Source: Sipunculus nudus (lineage: Eukaryota > Annelida > Sipuncula > Golfingiida > Sipunculidae). From it: 64,000 nt of DNA. This document shows, piece by piece, positions 14,201 to 24,500 of the stretch. Numbering within the stretch: the stretch's first letter is position 1; the number at the start of each line of letters is the position of its first letter. The notes beneath the pieces were generated by a model, which saw only the letters and a list, made by a program, of their open reading frames with translations, was not told where the DNA came from and did no database searches. The DNA lies in contig CM049312.1 in the NCBI GenBank assembly GCA_026874595.1, positions 70,150,929-70,214,928 of the forward strand. Reading direction: 5' to 3'. The position numbers were made by a program, and so were the translations under genes.

Positions 14201-14954
14201 ATAATTTAACAACCTACTGCAGCTTTCCCAAATTCACAGGGATGATTGGTTACTATGATGGCTCCAGACTAATTGAATCCCAGACCTGTCTGAATTCCAG
14301 TATGGCCACCAAAGCCCAAACGCTGATTTTCTTTTGTCTGCTATAATTCAACAACAACCTCCTGCTGCTTTCCCAAATTCACAGAGATGATTGATACCTG
14401 TAAGGGCTCCAGAACTTTTTAATTTCAGAACTGTTGGAATTTCAATATGGCTGCCACTGCCCAATTGCTGATTTTAATTGTGTGTGATAACTAAACAACA
14501 ACATACTGCAGCTTTCCCAAATTTACAGGGATCATTGGTCCCTATGATACTCCAGACCTATTGAATTACAGACTTGCTCAAAATCAAATATGGCTAACAG
14601 ACTACATTCGCTGATTTTCTATTGCACATATTATTTTTTACATATCTTCTTTAATCCAGTATGATTTTTCCCTCATCCATATTGATAAAAACCTGTTTCT
14701 GTTTGTGATATTTTTCAAATTTAACTTAACTTTTCACCCATATGTAAGCTAGTTCAGCACTAGCAGAAACGCGGGGCCCTCTGAGGACCATTGTCCGACC
14801 ACATCTAGTTTACACAATATGTTTGCTTGTTCTTTTCAGGTTTGCGATATACATTCCACTCTTTCTACCAATCAGCATTCCGGTGATTTTGTCTGTTCTC
14901 CATGCTCTGAAATGGCTCCGGCAGAAGAGAAAAAAGACAGAAAAAGTTGAATAA
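8105..14954 (+). CDS. PIGS: PIG-S, GPI transamidase subunit (C-terminal part, six exons)
   Basis: PIG-S is a subunit of the ER-membrane GPI transamidase complex, which transfers GPI anchors to proteins. Coding exons: 8105-8277, 9610-9666, 10223-10351, 10934-11036, 11981-12038, 14840-14954. All have AG/GT borders and the phases join without a break, giving about 210 residues, roughly the last 40% of a ~555-aa protein. Diagnostic stretches are [49 protein letters not shown] and [17 protein letters not shown], which closely follow the animal PIG-S pattern. The last stretch is the C-terminal membrane segment, followed by a basic cytosolic tail ending in KTEKVE. The first exon enters in phase 2, so upstream exons must exist. 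I found none between 6455 and 8104, so they probably lie left of the window, beyond the transposon block. Family assignment is firm; expression is not shown. Confidence 0.93.
9610..9666 (+). CDS. PIGS: PIGS exon B
   Basis: A 57-nt, 19-codon exon ([19 protein letters not shown]) between tttgcag and GTGAGA. It is in phase with both neighbours. It corresponds to a variable loop before the conserved WELDR motif, whose Trp is the last codon here. Confidence 0.85.
9845..10065. repeat. MITE-like repeat, copy 2
   Basis: Within a PIGS intron. Contains two same-direction half-units (cttggccctgtgccag and ctttgctctgtgcccac) about 130 bp apart, the second followed by the conserved gaaccttgctatacaaag block. 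Confidence 0.5.
10223..10351 (+). CDS. PIGS: PIGS exon C
   Basis: 129 nt, 43 codons, between ttttag and GTAAGA. It encodes the helical segment [20 protein letters not shown] followed by [20 protein letters not shown], well conserved in PIG-S. Confidence 0.93.
10934..11036 (+). CDS. PIGS: PIGS exon D
   Basis: 103 nt between ttag and GTAGCT, ending with one base of a split codon. It encodes [20 protein letters not shown] and [14 protein letters not shown]. Read-through into the intron is open but is not homologous to the family. Confidence 0.92.
11100..11445 (-). mobile_element. tRNA-derived SINE in PIGS intron
   Basis: On the minus strand 11441-11390 reads like a tRNA 5' half: CTCAGGGGTAGAGCAC (box A, 11435-11420) and GGAGGTTGAATCTTAGCC (box B near 11412-11395). 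The body runs toward lower coordinates; its far limit is uncertain. Confidence 0.55.
11842..11863 (+). repeat. 22-base poly(G) run
   Basis: Uninterrupted G run in the intron before PIGS exon E. Could fold into a G-quadruplex or slip during sequencing. Confidence 0.8.
11981..12038 (+). CDS. PIGS: PIGS exon E
   Basis: 58 nt between tttcag and GTAAGC. It encodes [19 protein letters not shown], a signature PIG-S motif just before the membrane segment. A 22-base G run lies 118 bp upstream. Confidence 0.92.
12193..12475 (+). mobile_element. Short Helentron-like nonautonomous element
   Basis: Left end ACCTCCGCCAAGGAGGT forms a hairpin and is matched at the right end by GGTGGAGGT (12442-12450). A weak hairpin GCGCT/AGTGC and then CTAG (12472-12475) followed by TT close it. 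A reverse copy is at 63244-63509 and a remnant at 28709-28970. Confidence 0.55.
13268..14808 (+). mobile_element. Helentron-like nonautonomous element with internal tandem array
   Basis: A perfect 10-bp subterminal inverted repeat (AGGGCCCCGC at 13268-13277; GCGGGGCCCT at 14771-14780), a 5' hairpin CCGCTT-gac-AAGCGG (13274-13288), a short 3' hairpin GGAC-catt-GTCC (14785-14796) and a CTAG end (14805-14808) before TT. The middle is a tandem array of ~146-bp units. It lies in the last PIGS intron and ends about 30 bp before the last exon. Confidence 0.65.
13300..14640 (+). repeat. Tandem array of ~146-bp units (about nine)
   Basis: Each unit carries caaattcacagggatgattg, then ggctccagacctat, gaattacagacttg, aatatggccgccacagccca and ctgattttctttcgcac. 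Starts of the gggatgattgg word fall near 13372, 13518, 13664, 13810, 13955, 14097, 14240 and 14387. Open frames on both strands here are products of the repeat. Confidence 0.9.
14840..14954 (+). CDS. PIGS: PIGS last coding exon with C-terminal membrane segment
   Basis: Starts after ttttcag and ends with TAA at 14952-14954. It encodes the membrane segment [20 protein letters not shown] and then the basic tail [13 protein letters not shown]. The Helentron-like element at 13268-14808 ends only about 30 bp upstream, very close to the branch point and acceptor. Confidence 0.94.
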
Positions 14955-15241
14955 TGGAGGGATGGGTCTCATAATGAAGAGAACTATGCAAGCAACCTGT
15001 GATGAGGAGTTGTATCCAGGAAAATGTCATCAGAGTTAAAACAACACCATTATACCTATTTGACGCCACATACTTCACAGTACAGGAAGTAGATTATATA
15101 ATAATCTGTGTAATGGAGAGGAACTGTATTTTAAGTGAATGTGAATCTGGTGTTCATGGGATTGACAAGGTGGACTTAAATGGTAATTACTTCAAGAGAT
15201 TGAAAAGCTCTAAGTGAGCACCAAAGTTTAATATTCATCCA

Positions 15242-15247
15242 AATAAA
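15242..15247 (+). promoter_or_regulatory. Candidate PIGS polyadenylation signal
   Basis: First AATAAA after the PIGS stop codon, giving a 3' UTR of about 290-310 nt. Position is the only evidence; other AATAAA words follow farther downstream. Confidence 0.4.
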
Positions 15248-16795
15248 TATTCAAAATGTGATCAATATATTCCCCATGCTTTGGGGAAACTTTAACCTAA
15301 TTCTTAATATGAAAATATGTTGTTTATATAATTATAAATAGACGTTAAAAAAAAGATACCAGTGACATTGACAGATCTATGTATAAGTTTTTTGGCCATT
15401 AGAGGATGTTAATACTTAAACTGTATTGTGAGTGCATGTGAATAGAGAATTTGTAGAGGACAAGAAATGAGGAGAAAACTAAGTAACATTAAGAATAAGT
15501 GGAGGCTGCTCTTCGAGGTTTAGTTCAAACATCAACCACAATGGGCCGCCAGGATGTGCCAGCTGTATAAAGCATCTCTCACCACATGAGTGGTTTATTA
15601 GATGGGGAATGTTTATGATATTAAAGTTGTATGACTGATGTAAACCTTTTTTCATGCTTCCATTAAATAGGGAAGCCATCTGCTATCTTTAGAAGTCGAA
15701 TATGTCAGAGTAAAGTGGTGTCTTGACATTTTAGTCTAATGTTACCATGATCAATATATATCTATGCCAAAAAAAATGTTAAAAATGTTTATAAAATGGG
15801 ACTCCAGCAATATGCATTGGACATTGAAGTTGTTGGAAATTGTTGATTCACAATATCACTTAAATCAGGCACTCAAAAACCTTCAATCTGAATTTGCCTT
15901 TATTCACATGAAGCTGGTATAATGCAAGTGATTCTGTCATTAAATAATCAACAATTTGTTTACTAATACATGCATTCATGACCTTACAGATTAAGCAATG
16001 TATATTCCAAAGTGTGGCTAAGAGTTAATTTTACTTTTTTTCAGTGGGTCCAACTTGAAAGTTAAAAATAAAGGAAATAGCAACTCTGAGAAAAAATATA
16101 AAACTAGTAACCTCCAAAATTTATTGAATTCAGAAAAAAATGTTTGCGGAAGAGATAGGGGACCTGTGTTTATTACATTCTGAAGTCATCTCAACTTTTT
16201 TTTTAGAATAGAGAAATTATAACCTGGCAAAGGAAAACATTTGATTTTGTTTCTGTTATTCTTATGACTAATGTTATTCTTTGTCACTGTATATGTATAA
16301 TACAAAAATGTCATCACATTGAATGTGCTGTGACCACAATTGATCTTTTTTTCTCTCACTTTTACATTTTTAATAAATCCATTCATTTAAAAAAAGATAT
16401 TAATTTTTATTCAGAAAGTTTTTGTGTTTTTTTTCACAGCTCGCAATTGCAGCTATTCAGCAGCTGTACTTGGAAGAAAGTTCACATTTGTTTCAGAAGG
16501 TAAGCTTAGGTGTGTCATACTGCATTCGCTATCTCTGGGATATATAGTAATCACCAGATGTCAAGTATTGCAAATTACTTTCAACCTCTCTGTACCCAAA
16601 CAACACGCTCACTGACCAATTGTCTGGGTTGTCATAGTAACCTAACAGAAACTGATTTTTAAGATATGTTTCATGTCACATTTGTTCAATTTTATTTGTT
16701 CTAAAACCTTATATGTACATAAGAAAAATATTGGTTTCATTATTTGCTCCCTTGGAGTTTTTGTATTAAATTTCTAATTATTCTTGGATGCAATA

Positions 16796-17160
16796 ACAGG
16801 CCCCATAAGTCAAGAAAATTAGATCGCAATGACCTAATTTCAGGTGTACTGGGAGATCTTTTATGGACCTCTGTCTGTCTGTCTCTCTGTCCGTCCGTCA
16901 GTTTTTTGTTTCTGTGCAATTACTTTCCTCAATTTTATCAGATTTCATTCAAATTTGGATCAGTGATTGCTCTCATGCATACCAAGATTGGGATTGGTTT
17001 TGGAGTGTCAATCTGAAAAATATTTCTCTCCAGCTCAAAAACAAAATTCTCAAATTTTGGTCGAATTTCTCAGCGTGTTTTAGTTTTTGTTCACCTGCAG
17101 ATGTCTCCACATGTCATAGTGGATTTTGGTCCAATTTCTAAAAGTGTTTTAGTTTCTATG
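16796..17160 (+). repeat. Dispersed repeat (gtctgtctgtccgtccgt family)
   Basis: Contains tctgtctgtctctctgtccg, then atcagatttcattcaaattt and gattgggattggtttt. The same blocks occur inverted at 30955-31090 next to Deltex exon 4. Confidence 0.6.
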
Positions 17161-17904
17161 TATGCCATGCTTGTATTTCTTCTAGTACTTTTACTTATTT
17201 TATATAACACTGGCCTACAATGCAATCTCTTTGCTCCACACACTTGCATGATATGGTTTGTGGCCAAATAAGGAATACACAGTTAAAGACTTTTCAGATC
17301 ATTCTTTTATACGGGACCTCATGTCCAAAGCATAATGGAGAAGTGTTCAAAATGAGACGTCCTACTGTGATTAATGCACAAAATCAACACACTGCAGTAA
17401 AAATAGGTTTAAGACAATTTGACATATTCAACAAATTTTAATGACATTATATAAACAAAATACAAGCACATACTTATTGCAACAATCATCATCACACCTT
17501 GTTCATTCACCAAAAATACCAATCACATACATAGAAAAGCCTTAAGGAAAATAAATGTTATATAAAAATGCCATACTACAGAATGATTTTATCATTGTCA
17601 CCATAACTTCTTCTCAAATACTCGATACAAACTACCCATAAATACTGCTCTCAAGAATTGCCAGGAACAAGATTTATCAACTGAGAACTTTGGGGGGGGG
17701 GGGGGGCCATAGGATTTTAAATCTATATACTTCTGCATTGGCTAGATATAACAATACATACATCCAAATTCAAAATAAACACCTGTGTGGCAACATATGC
17801 TGAAATAATGTGGTTTAAAAAAAGCCGACGCAAGTAATCACGAGTGGTTTTACAGTTGGTGATCAGTTTCATAGTCAGCATACTAGGTCTCCAAGCCAGC
17901 TTTT

Positions 17905-18065
17905 CATGCAATGCATCATGGGAAGGGTTTCTTAAACTGCCTGTCTTACAGTGCATCATGGGAAGGAATTAAGTGTCCGCTTTGAAGCAATGCATCATGG
18001 AAATGGTTCTGTTGTCAGCCTATAACAGAGAATTATGGGAAGCCTTAAATATAAAATGATGGGAA
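17905..18065 (+). repeat. ~40-bp minisatellite with TGCATCATGGGAA motif
   Basis: GCATCATGG occurs at 17913, 17953 and 17992, with weaker copies near 18025 (attatgggaag) and 18050 (atgatgggaag). Confidence 0.65.
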
Positions 18066-20343
18066 GATTGCCAGTCAGCCTTTTATGTATAGAGTGACCA
18101 TGGTAACAATTAAATAATACATAAAAAAGCAAACAACAAAACATTGCCATTACAGTAAATATTTAACCTGAAATTTCAATTAGCCTCCTGAATGATAAAA
18201 AAAAATGACAAAGTATCACAACCATTGTATCTCAAGTCAAGAAATCATTATATTTGGCACTTCACAAATCCTGAAATTGTTAAATGCCACTGCTAAATAT
18301 CACACATCTACCCTTGCAGGTAATTTGAAATTTTATCTTTCATTATTCATGTAGTTCTGTAATTGACATACCAGCCATAGAAGTCATATTCAACACTGGC
18401 CTTAATTACTACAACTCTATGTCTACTGTATACCTCTGGAATACAGGAATGTCCATTTAAGCATCTGAAGCCAGCATTTAAAGTGTACACGAAAGGGGAA
18501 TGAATTGTTCACACAACACTAGTACCTAAGCAGCCCTGGGATCCAGCATACATGGTCCATGTCAGACTGCAGGTTTTAATCCTTATGATTCAAGCCAGAG
18601 TCCAACTTTTCCAAGTTCAAATATTTTGGAAAAGGAGTCCAAGTTAAGAGTTCAATTTATTATATAAAAAGGTCAACAGAATTTTAAAATATGTATGCAT
18701 ATTTTAATTTTTCTGTATTATAAATTTCAATTTTTTAGAACTCTTGTGGATCTTACAGTCAATAGAGTTTAATTTCCTCTTTTACATATTCACTACTAAT
18801 AGCTGCAACAATTTTGAACGCATCAATATTTGTATATATATATTTTTTTAATGTGAATTTTCAAGATAGAACTTACTATACGGGACTCAAGGTGGACTTG
18901 ACATGAATTCTCTGACCTTACCTCTGAGTCTGAGCACAAGTCTAATCCCAGGACCAGCAAGTCTAAGTCAAAATCCAGGTCTCTATAAAAGGTACCTGAA
19001 CTTAAGCCCTATATCCCTGCTTGTACCCCATGGTGGATGCTAAAGAAGTTTTAAGTCAAGCCTATGCAGTTATTGGTACATTGCGTTGTTGGTATTATCA
19101 CAGTCAATCATTACAGAGTATGTTTGTGTTATACTGGTTTGCCCCCGGATAACATGACCTGGGAATCGTTATTTTGTATTTTCTGTACAAAAAATCATGA
19201 GAGTGGTTTGTGGTTGTTGTCTATCACAGTTTTGGGGTCCATGAATCCTTTATACTGGATATTCTAAGCATGTACAGTGTTGTTAACAAATCTTGCCATC
19301 ATTCATGGATTACAGCATAAACATCATATAACACAAATTACCATTTTTGTGGATCTAAACTGGTTTAACTTCAGAGAAACTTTCATTTTCACTTCTTAAA
19401 AAATGCAGATTCAAACAGTATGAGCACTGTAAAGTCATAACATGAATTACAAATACTTTTCAAAATTATCTATGTCCAACAACTCTATCTTCCTGAATGC
19501 ACTATTCATGTTTATATTCTCCTTAATAATTTTGTATAAACCTTTTGTCTTGACAAACTACTTTCAAAGTGACTGCAGATAATTAACATGGAGATTATTC
19601 CAGAAAATAATTATCTTTCATGATACATATTCATAAACAGTACTAAAATTACTTAAATATGTAGATTATGGCAAACCCATAAAATGACGGGTATATTTCC
19701 ATACATTATCTTACACAATATAACATAAACAAAATTACTGATATCAGAGAGATTTTCCTTCAGACTCTCTTAAATTTAAATACCATTCTCTCTTCACTGT
19801 TAGTATGCTTGGTAATAATAATATGGATCTTGGGTATACAAGTATGTAGTAAATTTCATATTTACACACCAGTTATTTCTTCAACTGCAATGACATTGAA
19901 CCTAACCAACCCCCCCTCACCTTGCAGGCCTACTGACCTTGAGCAAGAAGAACCTCACAGTCTTTGAATCAGGCTTTCTTACAAGGTGATCTGGCCAAAT
20001 TTATGAAGAGACCATGACTGATTTTCAATGTACCATTTATCCAAATTTTAGAACTAATATCAGAGATGCATTTCATCAGGGATTTTATAATTTACTTTCA
20101 ATACCTGCTGTAAGGCCCAAACAATCATGAACAGGATAAAATAGGATAAACCTTCCTTAACTGATACTGCAGGAAAAATGATAATTTAGTTGATTTTAAT
20201 ATTATAAACATCAAAAACTCATTAACAGTCTGTCACGATTTCTTTAGCAAAATCCAGCTGCAACAGTTAAGACTCAAGGTTTGCTTCATCATGGACAACA
20301 TGGCTTAACATTTCTGCTGACACAGCATAATATAACTAACATT

Positions 20344-20369
20344 AGCCTCCTCCCATATAAGAGGAGGCT
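20344..20369. repeat. Perfect 9-bp inverted repeat
   Basis: AGCCTCCTC and GAGGAGGCT separated by 8 bases, followed by tttatta. In intergenic DNA; no function assigned. Confidence 0.5.
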
Positions 20370-21177
20370 TTTATTAAGCGATAATGAATTTATATCTAAA
20401 TACCTTGATATCAAAATCAGGTAAAAATTTGTTTCTGGATGAACTCTCTCAGGTCCCCCAGAGAGCAGAACCTTGTTTTTTTTTCTTTTCGCCTGAGTTT
20501 TGGTTGGACTTTATCTCATATAATGCTGATTTTGAAATTTCAAAAACTGATCTTTGGGCTTAATATTGGTCACAGGTGACAGATTAGCACCTGATATTTA
20601 TTTTTTCCGAGACCAAATTTCCAATGCCTTACACTCCATTGCTGATCTCCCATTATCACTCAGTTTTGCGTGTTGGGTGGAGGCGATGTGTTTTGACAAT
20701 TATGTTGCAGTAAGGCAGGGTTATTAAAATTGTACAAATGATTTTTTCTCACAAAAAACTGATATTTAATTGAAAAATAACATCCAAATATATAGGCTGA
20801 TACTAACATGAACTATTCTTCCAACAAATAACCTTAACTTACACTGTCATGGGATTTCAATCCAAAGTTCACATAGACTGGACAATAATTTGACTGTGTT
20901 GCCACCTACAGCTTTGGACTTCAATTCAAAATGTGGATTCAATAGCTGCAACTTTCAAATACTGTTGTGTTTTCTCATAAATAAAATACATATTTTGGTA
21001 AAGCAAGGCAAAAATATAAATAAAATACTTCATGCACAAGTGTACACAGCCACCGTATCCAGTCCATGAAATGATTGGTGCAAGTGAAGACACTGTCCAT
21101 GTCTGTATTTTCTCAGCAACACAACATTCTTAATTATAAAAAACTACAGCTGAGATATTTACAACTTACAAGTTGGA

Positions 21178-21183
21178 TTTATT
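21178..21183 (-). promoter_or_regulatory. Candidate Deltex polyadenylation signal
   Basis: The first AATAAA on the minus strand beyond the Deltex stop (tttatt on the plus strand), about 130 nt downstream. Position is the only evidence. Confidence 0.35.
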
Positions 21184-21312
21184 TTGTACCTGTCTAGGTA
21201 TAAAAATCCATTTGTATGCATCAGTGTGTGGTCATCTTGCAAAAGATGACTGGTCAGTAAGACAATTATGCCCTGTTCAAAAACATCATCACAGTTTTCC
21301 AAGGTTAAAAGT

Positions 21313-21534
21313 TCAGTCATCATCATCTTCTGTGACACCTTGTGCAGCTAGTTCCATCAGAACGTTTTCCAGATAATTAGGGTCCGGGTAGCCATGACCA
21401 GAATGGTTGGAGCCGAACTCGGTTTTATGATGTATCTCATTCCACACCACTGTACTGTTTTCACCTGTTGTGGCAGAAGTTCCAATAGTGAACACCAGGC
21501 GGCGTTGCCAGGCAACCTGGAGTAATCTCACAAT
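21313..21534 (-). CDS. DTX: Deltex last exon (DTC end)
   Basis: 222 nt with stop at 21313-21315, after ttcacag. Encodes [20 protein letters not shown], the [20 protein letters not shown] core and the acidic end [11 protein letters not shown]. These are the most conserved residues of the family. Confidence 0.96.
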   Translation of the reverse strand: MVRLLQVAWQRRLVFTIGTSATTGENSTVVWNEIHHKTEFGSNHSGHGYPDPNYLENVLMELAAQGVTEDDDD

Positions 21535-24500
21535 CTGTGAAAAAAGAAATATACAACCAAGTAACTAAAGGTGTAACAATGCATTGAATTGCAAGTCCTT
21601 GATTAACATGTAATCAATTATTAAACTCTGAATTGATTCATTTCAATTATTATTATTTTGCATGTACCATCTCAAAATCCTCTGTGTGCACTCAATTTTA
21701 CAGCAGCAGTTTACAATGTTGGATCTCTTCATCGCACATGTGCTCCAAATCTACCTTAAAAATTCACTACTCCACTCACACAGAATTATTTATGGCAGCC
21801 ATAAACAGAAGGATAGCTACATTTTTCTTTTATCTGCTGAAATTTACTAACATCCACTTTGATAAAATTGGTTTAATTTTTTTAAATTTCTACTTAGGTA
21901 AGAACTGAACTATGAATTGAATAAAAAAAAAAGAACCAATAATTGAACTGATCCTAAAATCCCAATTGATTCTAAGTGCCCTTACAATTTGCAGGCCTAC
22001 AAGTAACTCATGATTATGCATCAGCACACTCTGCCAAAGACATTAGCAACAAGTCTCATAATGAAATGTTGGTCAGAAACAGCACTCCTTCCATAGCAAA
22101 TAATGTACTCTTGTCATTCCAGATCACTTCGCTGTAACCGCTGTTTTGTTTAGCAAGTTTTTTGAGGTTTCAGCACCAGGGCTGGCACAGGGCTAAGTTT
22201 CAAACTAATGAGAGAGGGATGTCAATCTTTTAAAACTTTGAGGTAGATGCAAAATATGATACCCCGCTCTCACTGGCTGGATTACAATTTTTTGCACTTT
22301 ACAAGCCCTGGTGGTGAAACCCAGGGAATCATGCTACACAAAACTGCATTTAAAGGGAAGGAGATACAGAATGGCTTAAAGCTGTTGTGGAGGAGGGTAA
22401 TGCTTGTTCAACTCAATAATGAAATTCTCATGAATGACGTTTCTGATTAAATGAAAGTTTGTGTGCACTCTGACTTGAAGAAATGAAAGTTTAATTCAAA
22501 GAAACATTCTCTAGTAGCATTTAAATCAGCCATACCCATCACGTTGGTTGTTTTTTTTCATCTTATTTTAGTTCATATCCTCTAGTAAACCTTGTATCTG
22601 AAATATTAGTCATGACAATTCACCCTGAATGCTATTTTTATTACCTGGTGTGGCAACATGATAAGTGTTCATTTTCAACAACTATTTAGTCGTTTTCAAG
22701 TGCATTTGTAGGAGCCATGATGCAGCTGATCCCGAGGTGCTGCTGTGTCTATAAACAACAGATTATATACCTGTTGTTTGACACACTGACATACAACACC
22801 CATGCATTATTTGGTCAGTTGAGCTCCTTGGGCCCAAAATGGTAGGGTGAAGGGATTATTTTTCAGATATCAAGCATATTGTGACAGCTTGGTATGTAAG
22901 TAAATCTTTACCAAACTCAGTTTATCTTCTTTAATTACATGTACTGACCTTTTGACCAACTTCATCATTTGGGAAGAAACCTCTTCTAGGGAAACCTCTG
23001 GTTGTGTAAGGCTGCCCTGGGTGTGGGTGACCTTGACCCTGTCCAGAAAAGGTTAAATTCAAGGATTAAATGAGCAAAACAATTAACAACTGTCATAATG
23101 TTGTACGTTAACTGTTAACGAGGTATATTATATTGATAAAAACATGGAATGAAAAGGACTGATATGAATATTGCTATGATTACTGATAGCTCTGACAAGA
23201 ACCAATATGAGTTATGATGACTACAACAAGCTCAATACAATTTAAAAATCTGAATGGATCTGAGGAGATACATTGAAAGAACCTTTGTAAAACAACAGGC
23301 CCATGGTCCATTACCCTCAGCTGAAATCAACATATAACCACAAGCCTTAACACTGACACAATACCACAGGCTATTAAGTACATAGGTTACCAATGACTGC
23401 ACATTTTGGATCTAATGGTCATTCATAATTAAGCACACACATGCCACCTGTTGTGATAACTAGATAATCAGTCAACAAGCAACTACAGGTATCCCTCGAA
23501 TCACAGAGGCATGGGTTAAGTAAGGCATTGAATGTCCCTGATATGACATTACTCCATATTTGATGCATCAGAGATACCAAATGAACTCTTCATACATGTG
23601 CAATTCCATCAGAAACAGACCTACAGATGGATACAAGATAAAATTGATTGTATGTGGCCTACAGATTGTAGATGCACTATTGTATACAAGATAAACAATT
23701 TAAAGATGTTTAGACTAGCAGAATGTTCAGGTGAATACATCAAACTCCTTCTGAGAAAAAAGCAATTTATTCTACAAAACTGAAAAGTTTGGTGGCTCCA
23801 CCTGTCTGGTCTATGATGGATCTATGCTATGTGAAACAGATTGTAGGTGGCACCACCAGGCCATTGTGTACAATATGGAGGTATCCAATATCTGTGGACA
23901 TGTGAAATTTCAGGCTGAAACATGAAACCAGTCTTGAGATGAATGAACATATTCTACACATACATGATTGCCAGGTGGTGCCCTAAGTCTTGTGAATGAG
24001 CAATTTTACCGAGATAGATGAACATGCACAATTTCAGGCCGATACTGTGAACCACTTTAGGAAACGGCATCGATGTATTCTAAAAATAAAAAAAACGGGA
24101 TAGTAGGTGGTGAATACTCTGAAAGATGGATGGACATGCCCAATTTCAGACCAAAACATTGAACCACTCCAGAGATATGAGCAATTTTTACTCAAAGCAA
24201 ATGCATGGATGGATGCCACGCGATAACAATTGCAAATGGCACCACCAGTCTTAGTAGGAGATGGAGGTATCTAAGATCTGTGGACATGCACAATATCAAT
24301 GTATTCAACAAAAATGGGAAGGCAGGTGGTGCCACCTTTCTGGCCTATGAGAAAACTCTTCAAGATGGAAAGACATGCAAAATTTCAGATCAATACATTG
24401 AACAACTCCTGATATATGAATGAAGCAAATGCATGGTGGGATGCCGTGCAAATACAATAACAGATGGCTCCATCAGTCTTGAGTATGAGATGGTGGTATT

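Larger units (their letters stand above)
14955..21312. other. Convergent intergenic region between PIGS and Deltex
   Basis: Contains both 3' UTRs, a dispersed repeat at 16796-17160, a 15-base G run at 17692-17706, a 40-bp minisatellite (17905-18065) and a 9-bp perfect hairpin at 20344-20369. I see no gene. Confidence 0.6.

Noticed and set aside
13288-14204. Overlapping open frames on both strands in the tandem array
   Set aside because: Frames repeat with the ~146-bp unit and exist on both strands; a product of repeat composition.
13268-14808. CRISPR array
   Set aside because: Units are ~146 bp and repeat along their full length, with no short repeat/unique spacer pattern; the genome is eukaryotic.
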